Positions 8,592 through 15,325 of a DNA stretch of 25,125 nt are shown in pieces. Position 1 is the stretch's first letter; each line of letters starts with the position of its first letter. A program made the position numbers and the translations under genes. Source of the DNA: Pseudomonadota bacterium. Lineage in GTDB: Bacteria; Desulfobacterota; Desulfovibrionia; Desulfovibrionales; Desulfovibrionaceae. The DNA lies in the NCBI GenBank assembly GCA_023438245.1, contig JAEXRD010000082.1, positions 1 to 25,125 of the forward strand. The letters are read 5' to 3'. The notes under the pieces are model-generated. The model was not told the origin of the DNA. It made no database searches and was given only the letters and a program-made list of their open reading frames with translations.

Positions 8592-8610
8592 AAAGTGAAT
8601 TTTTGAACAA
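8592..8610. promoter_or_regulatory. Possible Rex-like operator upstream of the aprB promoter
   Basis: Read on the minus strand, TTGTTCA and TTCACTT flank four A residues, resembling the TTGTGAA-N4-TTCACAA type of site used by the NADH-sensing repressor Rex. The second arm is imperfect. Rex is reported to repress sat in D. vulgaris, so a redox site here would make sense. It is a weak match. Confidence 0.25.
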
Positions 8611-8840
8611 GAGCCAATGCCCTCTTACCCATTCACTGCCGACACGAACCCATCGCCCGCGCATGCAGCCAAGAACTCTAGAGAATCCTTAGACACAAGC
8701 GCTGCGAACCAAGGCATCCCTGACAATTACCGACCAGCTCTCAAGCCGCCGTTTTTGCCGTAGCTCCTTTCAACATACCGCGAAAGCACGGCTGCGTGCA
8801 AGCCTTTTTTCTCGCATGTGCCCTCCTGGACCCGAAAAGG

Positions 8841-8855
8841 CGTTGCGCGGCAACG
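8841..8855. repeat. Short inverted repeat upstream of sat
   Basis: CGTTGC and GCAACG flank a 3-base centre. It lies about 55 bases upstream of the sat -35 candidate. Possible operator; no partner can be named. Confidence 0.35.
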
Positions 8856-8908
8856 ATATTTAGGATACATGTCAGGGAAGAATCTGAAAATTCACGCGCA
8901 AAAGGGCA

Positions 8909-8937
8909 TTGACACAACTTTCACAATCTGCTCAAAT
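8909..8937 (+). promoter_or_regulatory. Candidate sigma-70 promoter for sat
   Basis: A perfect -35 TTGACA (8909-8914), a 17-base spacer and a -10 TCAAAT (8932-8937, 4 of 6). It would start transcription near 8944, leaving a leader of about 185 bases before sat. Confidence 0.6.
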
Positions 8938-8991
8938 TGCACTTGGCTATCCTGTGAAGGACGAGCGCAAGCTGTCCGACGCGGCAGAAAT

Positions 8992-9059
8992 GGCCCGCCC
9001 CACTTGGGCGCGCGGGCCTGAAGGCGGCCCCCCGGTCCGGACCACGTTACGTCCGGGAC
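8992..9059 (+). promoter_or_regulatory. Structured sat leader
   Basis: GGCCCGC (8992-8998) pairs with GCGGGCC (9012-9018), with an inner CCCA/TGGG helix. Further on, GTCCGGAC (9035-9042) faces GTCCGGGAC (9051-9059), complementary apart from one bulge. Both lie between the predicted promoter and the sat ribosome binding site. They may modulate translation or RNA stability; no known riboswitch class is recognised. Confidence 0.45.
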
Positions 9060-9128
9060 AGGTGGTGGCCGGTTGCTTCGGCTGAGGTAGTGGCTTTCAT
9101 CAACCCGGTATTTCGAAGGAGACAGTCA

Positions 9129-10400
9129 ATGGCATCTAAGAAACTCGTTCCCCCTCATGGTGGTAAAGGCCTCGTCTGCTGCCTGCTCACTGGCGCCGAG
9201 CTGGACGCCGAGCTCAAGAAGGCCGCTGGCCTGAAGAAGATCGAAATCTCCTCCCAGGAGAAGGGCGACCTGATCATGATGGGCATCGGCGGCTTCAGCC
9301 CGCTGAGCGGCTTCATGGGCAAGGCCGACTGGAAGAGCGTGTGCGAGAAGATGACCCTGTCCGACGGCACCTTCTGGCCCATCCCCATCATGCTGGCCAC
9401 CGACGACGCCGGCGTGAAGGCCGGTGAAGAGATCGCCCTGGAGCGCAACGGCACCATGATGGCCACCATGAAGGTGACCGAGGTGTTCGAGCTGTCCGAC
9501 GCCGAGAAGGTGTGGGAGAGCGAGCAGGTCTACAAGGGCGAAGGCGCCGACTCCCAGGCCGACTTCATGGGCGTGGCCACCAAGGATCACCCCGGCGTCC
9601 AGATGGTGCTCGCCCGCAAGAAGTTCTGCCTTGCCGGCCCCGTGAAAGTCCTCTCCGAGGGCGGCTTCCCCGAGAAGTTCCCCGGCGTGTACAAGAGCCC
9701 CGCTCAGCTCCGCGCTGAGATGGAAGAGCGCGGCTGGGGCGACGTTGCCGCTCTGCAGCTGCGCAACCCCATGCACCGCTCCCACGAGTTCCTGGGCAAG
9801 ATCGCCATCGAAGTGTGCGACGGCCTGGTCATCCACTCCCTGGTGGGCGCTCTGAAGCCCGGCGACATCCCGGCCGAAGTCCGCGTCGACGCCATCAACA
9901 CCCTGGTCGAGCACTACTTCGTGAAGAAGAACGTCATCCAGGCCGGCTACCCCCTGGATATGCGTTACGCCGGTCCCCGCGAGGCCCTGCTGCACGCCCT
10001 GTTCCGTCAGAACTACGGCATGAACAAGCTGATCGTCGGCCGCGACCACGCCGGCGTGGGCGACTTCTACGGCATGTTCGAGGCCCAGGAAATCTTTGAC
10101 CGCATCCCGGTTTCCGGCAACGCGGCCAAAGACCTCCTGACCACCCCCCTCAAGATCGACTGGACCTTCTACTGTGTGAAGTGCGACGGCATGGCCTCCA
10201 TGCGCACCTGCCCCCACACCAAGGAAGACCGCGTCATCCTGTCCGGCACCAAGCTGCGCAAGATGCTCTCCGAGGGCGGCGATGTGCCCGACCACTTCGG
10301 TCGCGAGGAGTGCCTGGTCATCCTGCGCAAGTACTACGCTGGCCTGACCGAGAAGGTCGAAGTCAAGATGCAGAAGGCCGCTTCCGGCTCCGGCATGTAA
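9129..10400 (+). CDS. sat: Sulfate adenylyltransferase (ATP sulfurylase)
   Basis: Sat activates sulfate with ATP to give APS and pyrophosphate, the entry step of dissimilatory sulfate reduction, in the cytoplasm. Seen: 423 residues, normal for the homo-oligomeric bacterial Sat; the nucleotide-binding motif QLRNPMHRSHE at 210-220; GRDHAGVG at 304-311; and a metal-binding C349-C352-C361-H363 cluster like the zinc site of other prokaryotic ATP sulfurylases. No APS-kinase domain is fused, as expected for the dissimilatory form. The start at 9129 has AAGGAG at 9116-9121; an in-frame ATG at 9090 lies before that site and is rejected. Codon use is strongly biased, consistent with high expression. 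Sat is divergent from aprBA, whereas in D. vulgaris the two lie apart, so this arrangement is more compact. Confidence 0.98.
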   Translation: MASKKLVPPHGGKGLVCCLLTGAELDAELKKAAGLKKIEISSQEKGDLIMMGIGGFSPLSGFMGKADWKSVCEKMTLSDGTFWPIPIMLATDDAGVKAGEEIALERNGTMMATMKVTEVFELSDAEKVWESEQVYKGEGADSQADFMGVATKDHPGVQMVLARKKFCLAGPVKVLSEGGFPEKFPGVYKSPAQLRAEMEERGWGDVAALQLRNPMHRSHEFLGKIAIEVCDGLVIHSLVGALKPGDIPAEVRVDAINTLVEHYFVKKNVIQAGYPLDMRYAGPREALLHALFRQNYGMNKLIVGRDHAGVGDFYGMFEAQEIFDRIPVSGNAAKDLLTTPLKIDWTFYCVKCDGMASMRTCPHTKEDRVILSGTKLRKMLSEGGDVPDHFGREECLVILRKYYAGLTEKVEVKMQKAASGSGM

Positions 10401-10425
10401 TTGACCGACCAGCCTTAGCTTCCAC

Positions 10426-10457
10426 GAGGGGCGCTCGCAAGAGCGCCCCTCTTTTTT
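10426..10457 (+). terminator. Rho-independent terminator of sat
   Basis: An 11-bp perfect stem (10426-10436 with 10441-10451), a GCAA tetraloop and six T residues. It lies 25 bases after the sat stop, so sat is probably monocistronic. Confidence 0.97.
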
Positions 10458-10516
10458 GCGGCGCCCGGCCCGGCGCAGAAGCCGCGGTGCCAGACCCCAA
10501 CCCGCGCAACTCTCCT

Positions 10517-10544
10517 TTGACATTTAGCGCCGCGCTAGTATGAT
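10517..10544 (+). promoter_or_regulatory. Strong sigma-70 promoter for the CBS-ACT gene
   Basis: Consensus -35 TTGACA (10517-10522), a 16-base spacer and a -10 TATGAT (10539-10544, 5 of 6). Transcription should begin near 10551, about 33 bases before the start codon. Confidence 0.8.
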
Positions 10545-10583
10545 TGGCTCACAATGCCCTTTTTGCCGCACAGGAGGCCCGCA

Positions 10584-11258
10584 ATGCTCGTCCGCGAATG
10601 GATGACCAAGAATGTCATCACCCTTGGTCTCAAGACGACGGTCATCGACGCCGCCGAGATCATGCGCACCAAGAAGATCCGGCAGTTCCCCGTCATCGAC
10701 GAGAGGGGCGCGCTGGCGGGCATCGTCTCCGACCGCGACATCCGCGACGCCATGCCCTCAAAGTACCTGCCCGGCGACTCCGCCCTGGGCGGCGGGCTTT
10801 CCTCGCTGCGCGCCTCGGACATCATGAGCAGCGAGCCCATCACGGTCTCGCCGCTCACCCCCATGGACATGGTCGCCAGCATCCTGCAGCGCCACAAGTT
10901 CGGCGGCCTGCCCGTGGTGGACGAGGCCGGGCGGCTGGTGGGCATCGTCACCGTGGCCGACGTCATGCGTTTCGTGTGTTCCGTCAGCGGGCTGCCGCGC
11001 GGCGGGCTGCAGCTGGCCTTCCGGCTGGACTCCAAGCCCGGCCCGCTCACCGAGCTGCTCGAAGACCTGCGCGTGCTGGGCCTGCGCTTCTCCAGCGTGT
11101 TCACCACCCAGGACATGGCCAAGCCCGGTCACCGCGACGCCTTCGTGCGCATCGGCCACATGGGCGAGCACACCACCCAGAGCCTGCTGGAATACCTGCG
11201 CCCCCGCTACACCGTGCTCTACTGCGTGGAGGACGGTCGCACCACCCTGCAGGACTAG
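10584..11258 (+). CDS. CBS-CBS-ACT domain protein (AcuB-like)
   Basis: A 224-residue soluble protein of the AcuB-like group: two CBS domains (about residues 1-60 and 76-134), which usually bind adenine nucleotides such as AMP, ATP or AdoMet, followed by an ACT-like domain (about 138-215). Seen: the CBS signatures VREWMTKNVITLG, FPVIDERGALAGIVSDRDI, MSSEPITVSP and LPVVDEAGRLVGIVTVADV. The start at 10584 has AGGAGG at 10572-10577; an in-frame ATG at 10554 lies upstream of that site. It has its own near-consensus promoter just after the sat terminator. Its target is not visible. Being next to sat and apr, whose reactions consume ATP and produce AMP, it could sense adenylate energy state, but that is inference. 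Confidence 0.88.
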   Translation: MLVREWMTKNVITLGLKTTVIDAAEIMRTKKIRQFPVIDERGALAGIVSDRDIRDAMPSKYLPGDSALGGGLSSLRASDIMSSEPITVSPLTPMDMVASILQRHKFGGLPVVDEAGRLVGIVTVADVMRFVCSVSGLPRGGLQLAFRLDSKPGPLTELLEDLRVLGLRFSSVFTTQDMAKPGHRDAFVRIGHMGEHTTQSLLEYLRPRYTVLYCVEDGRTTLQD

Positions 11259-11270
11259 CGCGCAGCGCTC

Positions 11271-11296
11271 CGGGCAGGCCCCCTTCGGCCCGTTTT
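11271..11296 (+). terminator. Weak terminator after the CBS-ACT gene
   Basis: CGGGC (11271-11275) pairs with GCCCG (11288-11292) over a 12-base loop and is followed by TTTT. The stem is short, so efficiency is uncertain. Confidence 0.45.
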
Positions 11297-11317
11297 GCGG
11301 CGCTCGCGCCCGGCGTG

Positions 11318-11331
11318 TGATTGCTCAATCA
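11318..11331. repeat. Inverted repeat upstream of the first Rrf2 gene
   Basis: TGATTG and CAATCA flank two bases, a perfect 6-bp dyad. It is about 90 bases upstream of the -35 of the following gene. A regulator site is possible. The same TGATT/AATCA words recur, in opposite order, upstream of the second Rrf2 gene (12165-12178). Confidence 0.35.
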
Positions 11332-11418
11332 GATCCCGGGGCCCATGCCTCGCAACATCACAGAAACGCACGGCAATCCCTCCGCGGCGGCGAGTTTGCG
11401 CCAAGCCGCGCGCGTGAT

Positions 11419-11447
11419 TTGCCATCGCGCCCCCGTTCTGGTAGGAT
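11419..11447 (+). promoter_or_regulatory. Promoter of the first Rrf2 gene
   Basis: -35 TTGCCA (11419-11424) and -10 TAGGAT (11442-11447), separated by 17 bases. The predicted start near 11454 is 33 bases before the start codon. Confidence 0.6.
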
Positions 11448-11486
11448 GTCTAGCCTGTACCCGGTAACCCCTCACCAAGCAGCCAC

Positions 11487-11921
11487 ATGAAGATATCCGC
11501 CAAGGCACGCTACGCTGTCCGCATCCTCCTTGACCTCGCCATGCACGAGGGGCTCGGCCCCGTCCGCACGACGGACATCTCCCTGCGCACCGGGGTTTCC
11601 GTGCGCTTCATCGAGCAGATCCTCAAGCCGCTGAAGAAGGCCAAGCTGGTGGACAGCACGCGCGGGGCCACCGGCGGCTACAAGCTCCTGGCCCGGCCGG
11701 AGGACATCAGCCTGGCCAGGATCATCCGCATCATCGAGGGCGGGTTGTGCCTCACGCAGTGCTGCGAGAACCCCAAGACCTGCCACCGTTCCCCGACATG
11801 CCGCAGCCATCGGGCCTGGGTCCGCGTCACCCAGGTGCTGGAGGCCGAGCTTGAGGGCATTTCCATCCACGATCTGCAGGGCGACACGCTGTTTGGCGAC
11901 AGCCACGGCTGCGACTGCTAG
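11487..11921 (+). CDS. Rrf2/IscR-type Fe-S transcription regulator (1)
   Basis: A 144-residue DNA-binding regulator. Seen: an N-terminal winged helix (about 1-70) starting MKISAKARYAVRILLDLA, the family signature STRGATGGYKLL near 57-68, and Cys at 92, 93, 99 and 105. The C93-x5-C99-x5-C105 spacing is that of IscR, which binds a [2Fe-2S] cluster, so this protein probably senses cluster status, redox or a sulfur species. A clear Shine-Dalgarno sequence is lacking before 11487, but the start matches the conserved family N-terminus. It has its own promoter and lies upstream of a second Rrf2 gene with identical Cys numbering. No isc or suf genes are nearby, so its targets are more likely the adjacent sulfur-redox genes. 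The target assignment is inference. Confidence 0.9.
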   Translation: MKISAKARYAVRILLDLAMHEGLGPVRTTDISLRTGVSVRFIEQILKPLKKAKLVDSTRGATGGYKLLARPEDISLARIIRIIEGGLCLTQCCENPKTCHRSPTCRSHRAWVRVTQVLEAELEGISIHDLQGDTLFGDSHGCDC

Positions 11922-12002
11922 CCCCATCTCCCCCCGCCGAACTCCCTTCTCCACCCGTCCGCATGGGCATTTTCGTACCCCCGCTTGAGGGGCTTCCGCC
12001 GT

Positions 12003-12028
12003 TTCCCCTGGCTTCGGGGGAATTTCTC
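12003..12028 (+). terminator. Possible weak terminator between the two Rrf2 genes
   Basis: TTCCCC (12003-12008) pairs with GGGGAA (12017-12022) around an 8-base loop, followed by TTTCTC. It would separate the first Rrf2 gene from the next unit. Confidence 0.4.
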
Positions 12029-12130
12029 AACGCCCGCCATCATTAGCATAAATATTTTTTGAGCGAAATTTCACAATTCCCTCTTGACGTGGGGGAACGT
12101 TTTTCATTATTCCCGACTTAATTAATCGCG

Positions 12131-12159
12131 ATTGGTTTTATTTGTACCAATTTTATAGG
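12131..12159 (+). promoter_or_regulatory. Operator and promoter candidate of the Rrf2(2)-SQR operon
   Basis: ATTGGT (12131-12136) and ACCAAT (12146-12151) form a perfect dyad with a 9-base centre. It overlaps a promoter candidate with TTGGTT (12132-12137) and TATAGG (12154-12159), 16 bases apart, so a bound protein would block polymerase. The surrounding 12040-12200 stretch is strikingly AT-rich. Other dyads nearby are the palindromes TTAATTAA (12118-12125) and AATCGCGATT (12124-12133). A second -35-like TTGACG lies at 12084-12089. Confidence 0.55.
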
Positions 12160-12214
12160 CACCGAATCAATCCTGATTAAAACACGCGGCGAACCACAAA
12201 CGCATGGAACAGGC

Positions 12215-12793
12215 ATGAAACCGACAACACGCACCTGTCACGCCACGCGCATCCTCCTCGAACTCGCCAACCACGATGCGCAGGCCCCTTTGCGGGCGTC
12301 GGCGCTCTGCGCCGCGGTGGGAATCTCCATCAAGCTGCTGGAAAAGATCGTGCGCCCGCTGCGCGCCGCCGGGCTGGTCCGCAGCGCCCGCGGGGCCACC
12401 GGCGGCTATGTCCTCGGCGCCGATCCCCAGGACATCACCCTGGCCCGGGTCCTCACCGTCATGGAGGGCGCGGTGTTCACCCCCCAGTGCTGTGAAAGCG
12501 ACACCGACTGCCAGCTCATCATGGGCTGCCCCACGGGCCGGGTGTGGGTGGAGATCTCCCAGAAGATCGAGGAAAGCTTCAACGCCACCAGCCTGGCCGA
12601 CCTGATGCGCACCCCCAAGCAGGGCTGCCCCGGAGAGCGGGCAGCCGGCAAGGCCGCCCAGGCCCGCCGCAACATGGCCGCCGAGGTCGAGGGCAAGCAT
12701 GCCCGCCGCAAGCGCCCCAGGGTCATGGTCATGTCCCTGCGCAATCCCGGACGCACCCGTCTCGTAAACGAGCGTTATCCCAAAGCGAACTAA
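12215..12793 (+). CDS. Rrf2/IscR-type Fe-S transcription regulator (2), with basic C-terminal tail
   Basis: A 192-residue paralogue of the upstream regulator. Seen: winged helix at about 1-70 with the signature SARGATGGYVLG, and the IscR-like C93-x5-C99-x5-C105 set plus an adjacent C92. Unlike most Rrf2 proteins of about 150 residues, it carries some 50 extra C-terminal residues rich in Arg and Lys (HARRKRPRVMVMS), possibly unstructured or nucleic-acid binding. The ribosome binding site is weak (GGAACA before 12215). It lies 23 bases ahead of the SQR-like gene in the same direction and is almost surely co-transcribed, so it probably controls that operon. A dyad in its promoter suggests autoregulation. 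What it senses (Fe-S status, persulfide or redox) cannot be told from the sequence. Confidence 0.88.
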   Translation: MKPTTRTCHATRILLELANHDAQAPLRASALCAAVGISIKLLEKIVRPLRAAGLVRSARGATGGYVLGADPQDITLARVLTVMEGAVFTPQCCESDTDCQLIMGCPTGRVWVEISQKIEESFNATSLADLMRTPKQGCPGERAAGKAAQARRNMAAEVEGKHARRKRPRVMVMSLRNPGRTRLVNERYPKAN

Positions 12794-12816
12794 AGCCCAT
12801 TTAAAGGAGTGGCCTC

Positions 12817-14055
12817 ATGAAAAAACTGCTCATTCTCGGCTCAGGCGCTGGCGGAACCATTGTTGCCGCCAAAATGGCCAAGTCTCTTGGCGACGACTGG
12901 AAGATCACGGTCATCGACCGCGATTGGAAGCACCACTACCAGGCTGGCTGGCTCTTCGTGCCCTTCGGCGTCTACACCATGGACGACTGCATGAAGCCCA
13001 AGAGCGACTTCATCCCGCCCGGAGTGGACTTCGTCCAGGACACCATCGTGAACATCAACCCCGAGAAGAAGCTCGTGAAGACCGAGCGCGGGGAGTACGA
13101 TTACGATTGGCTGGTCATCGGCACCGGCTGCCGCATCGTGCCCGATGAGATCGAGGGCATGATGGACGACTGGCGCGGCGACATCCACGACTTCTACACC
13201 CCCGACGGCGCCCTGGCCCTGCGCAAGAAGCTGAAGTACTACAAGAAGGGCAAGGTGGTGCTGAACATCGCCGAAATGCCCATCAAGTGCCCCGTGGCTC
13301 CGCTGGAGTTCGTGTACCTGGCCGACTGGTTCTTCACCGTCAACGGCGTGCGCAAGGACATCGAGATCGAGCTGGTCACCCCGCTCACCGGCGCCTTCAC
13401 CAAGCCCGTGGCCGCCAGCGTGCTCAACAAGATCTGCGAAGACAAGAACATCAAGATCGTTCCCAACTTCCAGATCAGCAACGTCAACGTGGGCGAGAAG
13501 ACCATCGAGAGCGTCACCGGCGACAAGGTGGACTACGACCTGCTCGTGTCCATTCCGCCCAACTTCGGCTCCCAGATCATCATCGACTCCGACCTGGGCG
13601 ACGCCATGGGCTACGTCGACACCGACAAGCACACCCTGAAGGCCAAGAACATCCCCAACTGCTACGTCATCGGCGACGCCACCAACTGCCCCACCTCCAA
13701 GGCCGGCAGCGTGGCCCACTACCAGGCCGACATCGTGTGCGACAACCTGCTGCGCGAGATCGACGGCGAGGAAGCCCGCCCCGAGTTCGACGGCCACTCC
13801 ACCTGCTTCATCGTCTCCGGCTACGAGAAGGCCTTCCTCATCGACTTCAACTACACCGTCGAGCCCCTGCTGGGTAAGTACCCCTTCCCCGGCCTCGGCC
13901 CCTTCGCCCTGCTGGGCGAGAGCCACTTCAACTACTGGGGCAAGATGATGTTCAAGTGGGTGTACTTCAACCTCATGCTCAAGGGCCACGAACTGCCTCT
14001 GGAGTCCCAGATGTTCATGGCTGGCAAGATGCGCCACCACCTGGCTGGCGCCTAA
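12817..14055 (+). CDS. Sulfide:quinone oxidoreductase-like flavoprotein
   Basis: A 412-residue FAD enzyme of the SQR / flavocytochrome c sulfide dehydrogenase family. SQRs oxidise sulfide to polysulfide or persulfide and pass electrons to quinone at the cytosolic face of the membrane. Seen: N-terminal FAD motif LILGSGAGG (residues 5-13), a second nucleotide-binding stretch with LVIGTGC (C105), the family motif IKCPVAP with C158, the FAD-contacting VIGDATN (284-290), and C330 in STCFI. C105, C158 and C330 sit where SQRs carry their three redox Cys. The C-terminal 60 residues are hydrophobic or amphipathic, suiting peripheral membrane binding. AAAGGAG precedes the start. It follows an Rrf2 gene and precedes a DUF1641 gene by 18 bases. 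In a sulfate reducer an SQR is unexpected; it could work in sulfide detoxification, sulfur disproportionation or persulfide signalling. The exact substrate is inferred. Confidence 0.85.
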   Translation: MKKLLILGSGAGGTIVAAKMAKSLGDDWKITVIDRDWKHHYQAGWLFVPFGVYTMDDCMKPKSDFIPPGVDFVQDTIVNINPEKKLVKTERGEYDYDWLVIGTGCRIVPDEIEGMMDDWRGDIHDFYTPDGALALRKKLKYYKKGKVVLNIAEMPIKCPVAPLEFVYLADWFFTVNGVRKDIEIELVTPLTGAFTKPVAASVLNKICEDKNIKIVPNFQISNVNVGEKTIESVTGDKVDYDLLVSIPPNFGSQIIIDSDLGDAMGYVDTDKHTLKAKNIPNCYVIGDATNCPTSKAGSVAHYQADIVCDNLLREIDGEEARPEFDGHSTCFIVSGYEKAFLIDFNYTVEPLLGKYPFPGLGPFALLGESHFNYWGKMMFKWVYFNLMLKGHELPLESQMFMAGKMRHHLAGA

Positions 14056-14073
14056 ACGCGTTGGGGGAACACC

Positions 14074-14718
14074 ATGGAAGAACAGGTTCTCAAACGCATT
14101 GAAGGCATGGAGCGGCAGCTCAAGTACCTGGTCGACTCGCAGGCGGGTTGGCAGGACTTGAAGCATGACCTGACTCCCATCATCCACGACGCATTCAAGA
14201 CCCTCATGAAGGAGTTCGGCGAAGTCGAGGCCGGATTCCAGCTTGAGGACATCTTCGCCCTGCTCAAGAGGTTCCTGCGCAGCATCAAGAACCTCACCTA
14301 CCTCCTGGAGCAGATGGAGAACATCATCGACCTGTGGCAGACCATCGAGCCGCTGCTGCACTCCGCCGTGCCCAAGGGCATCGAGTTCCTCGACGAGCTC
14401 GAGAACAAGGGCGTGTTCCGCATGTACAAGGCCATGGTCGAAGTCCGCGGCAAGATGGCCCGGGCCTACACCCCCGAGGACATCGAGGTCATGGGCGACG
14501 GCTTCGTCTCCATGCTCGGCCTGATCAAGAAGCTCAGCACCCCGCAGGCCCGCGAGATGCTGGAGAAGATGGCCGACCTCATGAGCACCATGGACCTGAA
14601 GGACTGCAAGGAATGCGGTCCGCTGGGCCTGGTGGGCGGCATGGCCAGCAAGGACGCCCGCAAGGGCCTGGGCGTCATGCTCGAGCTCACCAAGAGCCTG
14701 GGCAAGCTGTCCGGGTAA
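14074..14718 (+). CDS. DUF1641 family protein, partner of the SQR-like enzyme
   Basis: A 214-residue, mostly helical soluble protein of the DUF1641 type, a family of unknown biochemical role that recurs beside SQR genes. Seen: a long amphipathic helical N-terminal half (MEEQVLKRIEGMERQLKYLV onward), the segment IIDLWQTIEPLLHSAVP, a Gly-containing region near 180-200 (GPLGLVGGMASKDARKGLG) with Cys in DCKECG (CxxC), and no membrane segment. A GGGGGAA site precedes the start. It is 18 bases after the SQR-like gene and surely in the same operon. Inference: an accessory subunit or scaffold for the SQR. The CxxC could carry a thiol or persulfide role. The family call is from motif memory. Confidence 0.8.
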   Translation: MEEQVLKRIEGMERQLKYLVDSQAGWQDLKHDLTPIIHDAFKTLMKEFGEVEAGFQLEDIFALLKRFLRSIKNLTYLLEQMENIIDLWQTIEPLLHSAVPKGIEFLDELENKGVFRMYKAMVEVRGKMARAYTPEDIEVMGDGFVSMLGLIKKLSTPQAREMLEKMADLMSTMDLKDCKECGPLGLVGGMASKDARKGLGVMLELTKSLGKLSG

Positions 14719-14770
14719 GGAAGCCTCTGTAGGCCCCCGGGCGTCCGGCACCGACCGGGAGCCGACAACA

Positions 14771-14816
14771 GGCGCCGCCCCGCCCTGCCCCCGAAGCGCC
14801 GGGGCGGGGCGGTGCC
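14771..14816. repeat. Strong GC hairpin between DUF1641 and the response regulator
   Basis: Arms of 14 bases (14771-14784 and 14803-14816) pair perfectly apart from one G-U wobble, with further pairing possible in the loop. There is no T-run on either side, so it is not a classic terminator. It may separate expression of the enzyme genes from the signalling genes by processing or stabilisation. Confidence 0.6.
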
Positions 14817-14854
14817 CCAAACAAACGCCGCAACTGCGCGGCAGGAGAGCGAAA

Positions 14855-15208
14855 ATGGCCAAGAAGATCCTCATCGTGGACGACGATCCCGCAGTGGTCC
14901 AGTTCCTGGAGGAGATCTTCCAGGACAACGGCTACGCCACCGAGGTGGCCTACAACGGCGTGCAGGGTCTGGAAAAGATCCAGGCCGCGCGCCCCGACCT
15001 CGTCACCCTGGACATGGACATGCCCGAGAAGGGCGGCACCCTGTTCTATTCCGGCCTGCGCAAGCTCGAAGCCCTGAAGGACACCCCGGTCATCGTCATC
15101 AGCGGCGTGGGCCCCCGCCCGCCGGTGATCAAGAAGGAGATTCCCACCCTCCAGAAGCCCGTGGCCCCGGACGACCTGCTCAAGCTGGTGAAGGAAGTGC
15201 TGGCCTAG
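14855..15208 (+). CDS. Single-domain response regulator (CheY-like receiver)
   Basis: A 117-residue stand-alone receiver domain with no output domain. Seen: the acidic pocket D9-D10-D11 (LIVDDDP), the phospho-acceptor D53 in LVTLDMDMPEKGG, the switch S83 in VIVISG, and the invariant K101 in LQKP. All residues needed for phosphorylation are present. AGGAG precedes the start. It lies upstream of a hybrid kinase and a membrane kinase on the same strand. Proteins of this sort usually serve as phosphate shuttles or act by protein-protein contact. Inference: a middle or end point of a phosphorelay from the two kinases. No DNA-binding output is encoded in the cluster other than the Rrf2 regulators. 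Confidence 0.92.
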   Translation: MAKKILIVDDDPAVVQFLEEIFQDNGYATEVAYNGVQGLEKIQAARPDLVTLDMDMPEKGGTLFYSGLRKLEALKDTPVIVISGVGPRPPVIKKEIPTLQKPVAPDDLLKLVKEVLA

Positions 15209-15237
15209 ATCCGGCCCGGCCGGCCGCCTGACCAGCA

Positions 15238-15279
15238 TTCCGGCGACAGAGGGGAGGCGCGCATCCCCGAACGCCGGAA
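15238..15279. repeat. Nested hairpin upstream of the hybrid kinase
   Basis: TTCCGGCG (15238-15245) and CGCCGGAA (15272-15279) are perfect reverse complements, with an inner GGGG/CCCC helix. It fills the gap between the receiver gene and the hybrid kinase and lacks a T-run. Confidence 0.5.
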
Positions 15280-15325
15280 GCCCCCCGCGGGCGGCCGGAG
15301 GCCATCGACACCACGGAGTTCCACC

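Larger units (their letters stand above)
8462..9128. other. Divergent aprB / sat control region
   Basis: This 667-base region carries no supported gene. It holds a minus-strand promoter for aprB (8560-8587), a plus-strand promoter candidate for sat (8909-8937), a small inverted repeat (8841-8855) and hairpins in the sat leader (8992-9059). It is clearly more AT-rich than the neighbouring genes. Short open frames here lack ribosome binding sites. The stretch 8630-8780 shows nothing I can name. Confidence 0.75.

Noticed and set aside
8786..8810. Hairpin GCACG/CGTGC followed by a T-run on the plus strand, a possible small-RNA terminator
   Set aside because: The stem is only 5 bp and is separated from the six T by five bases, and no convincing promoter or transcript upstream could be seen.
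8818..9021. Small open frame of 67 codons in the sat upstream region
   Set aside because: It has no ribosome binding site, spans the predicted sat promoter and hairpin, and its composition gives no sign of selection.
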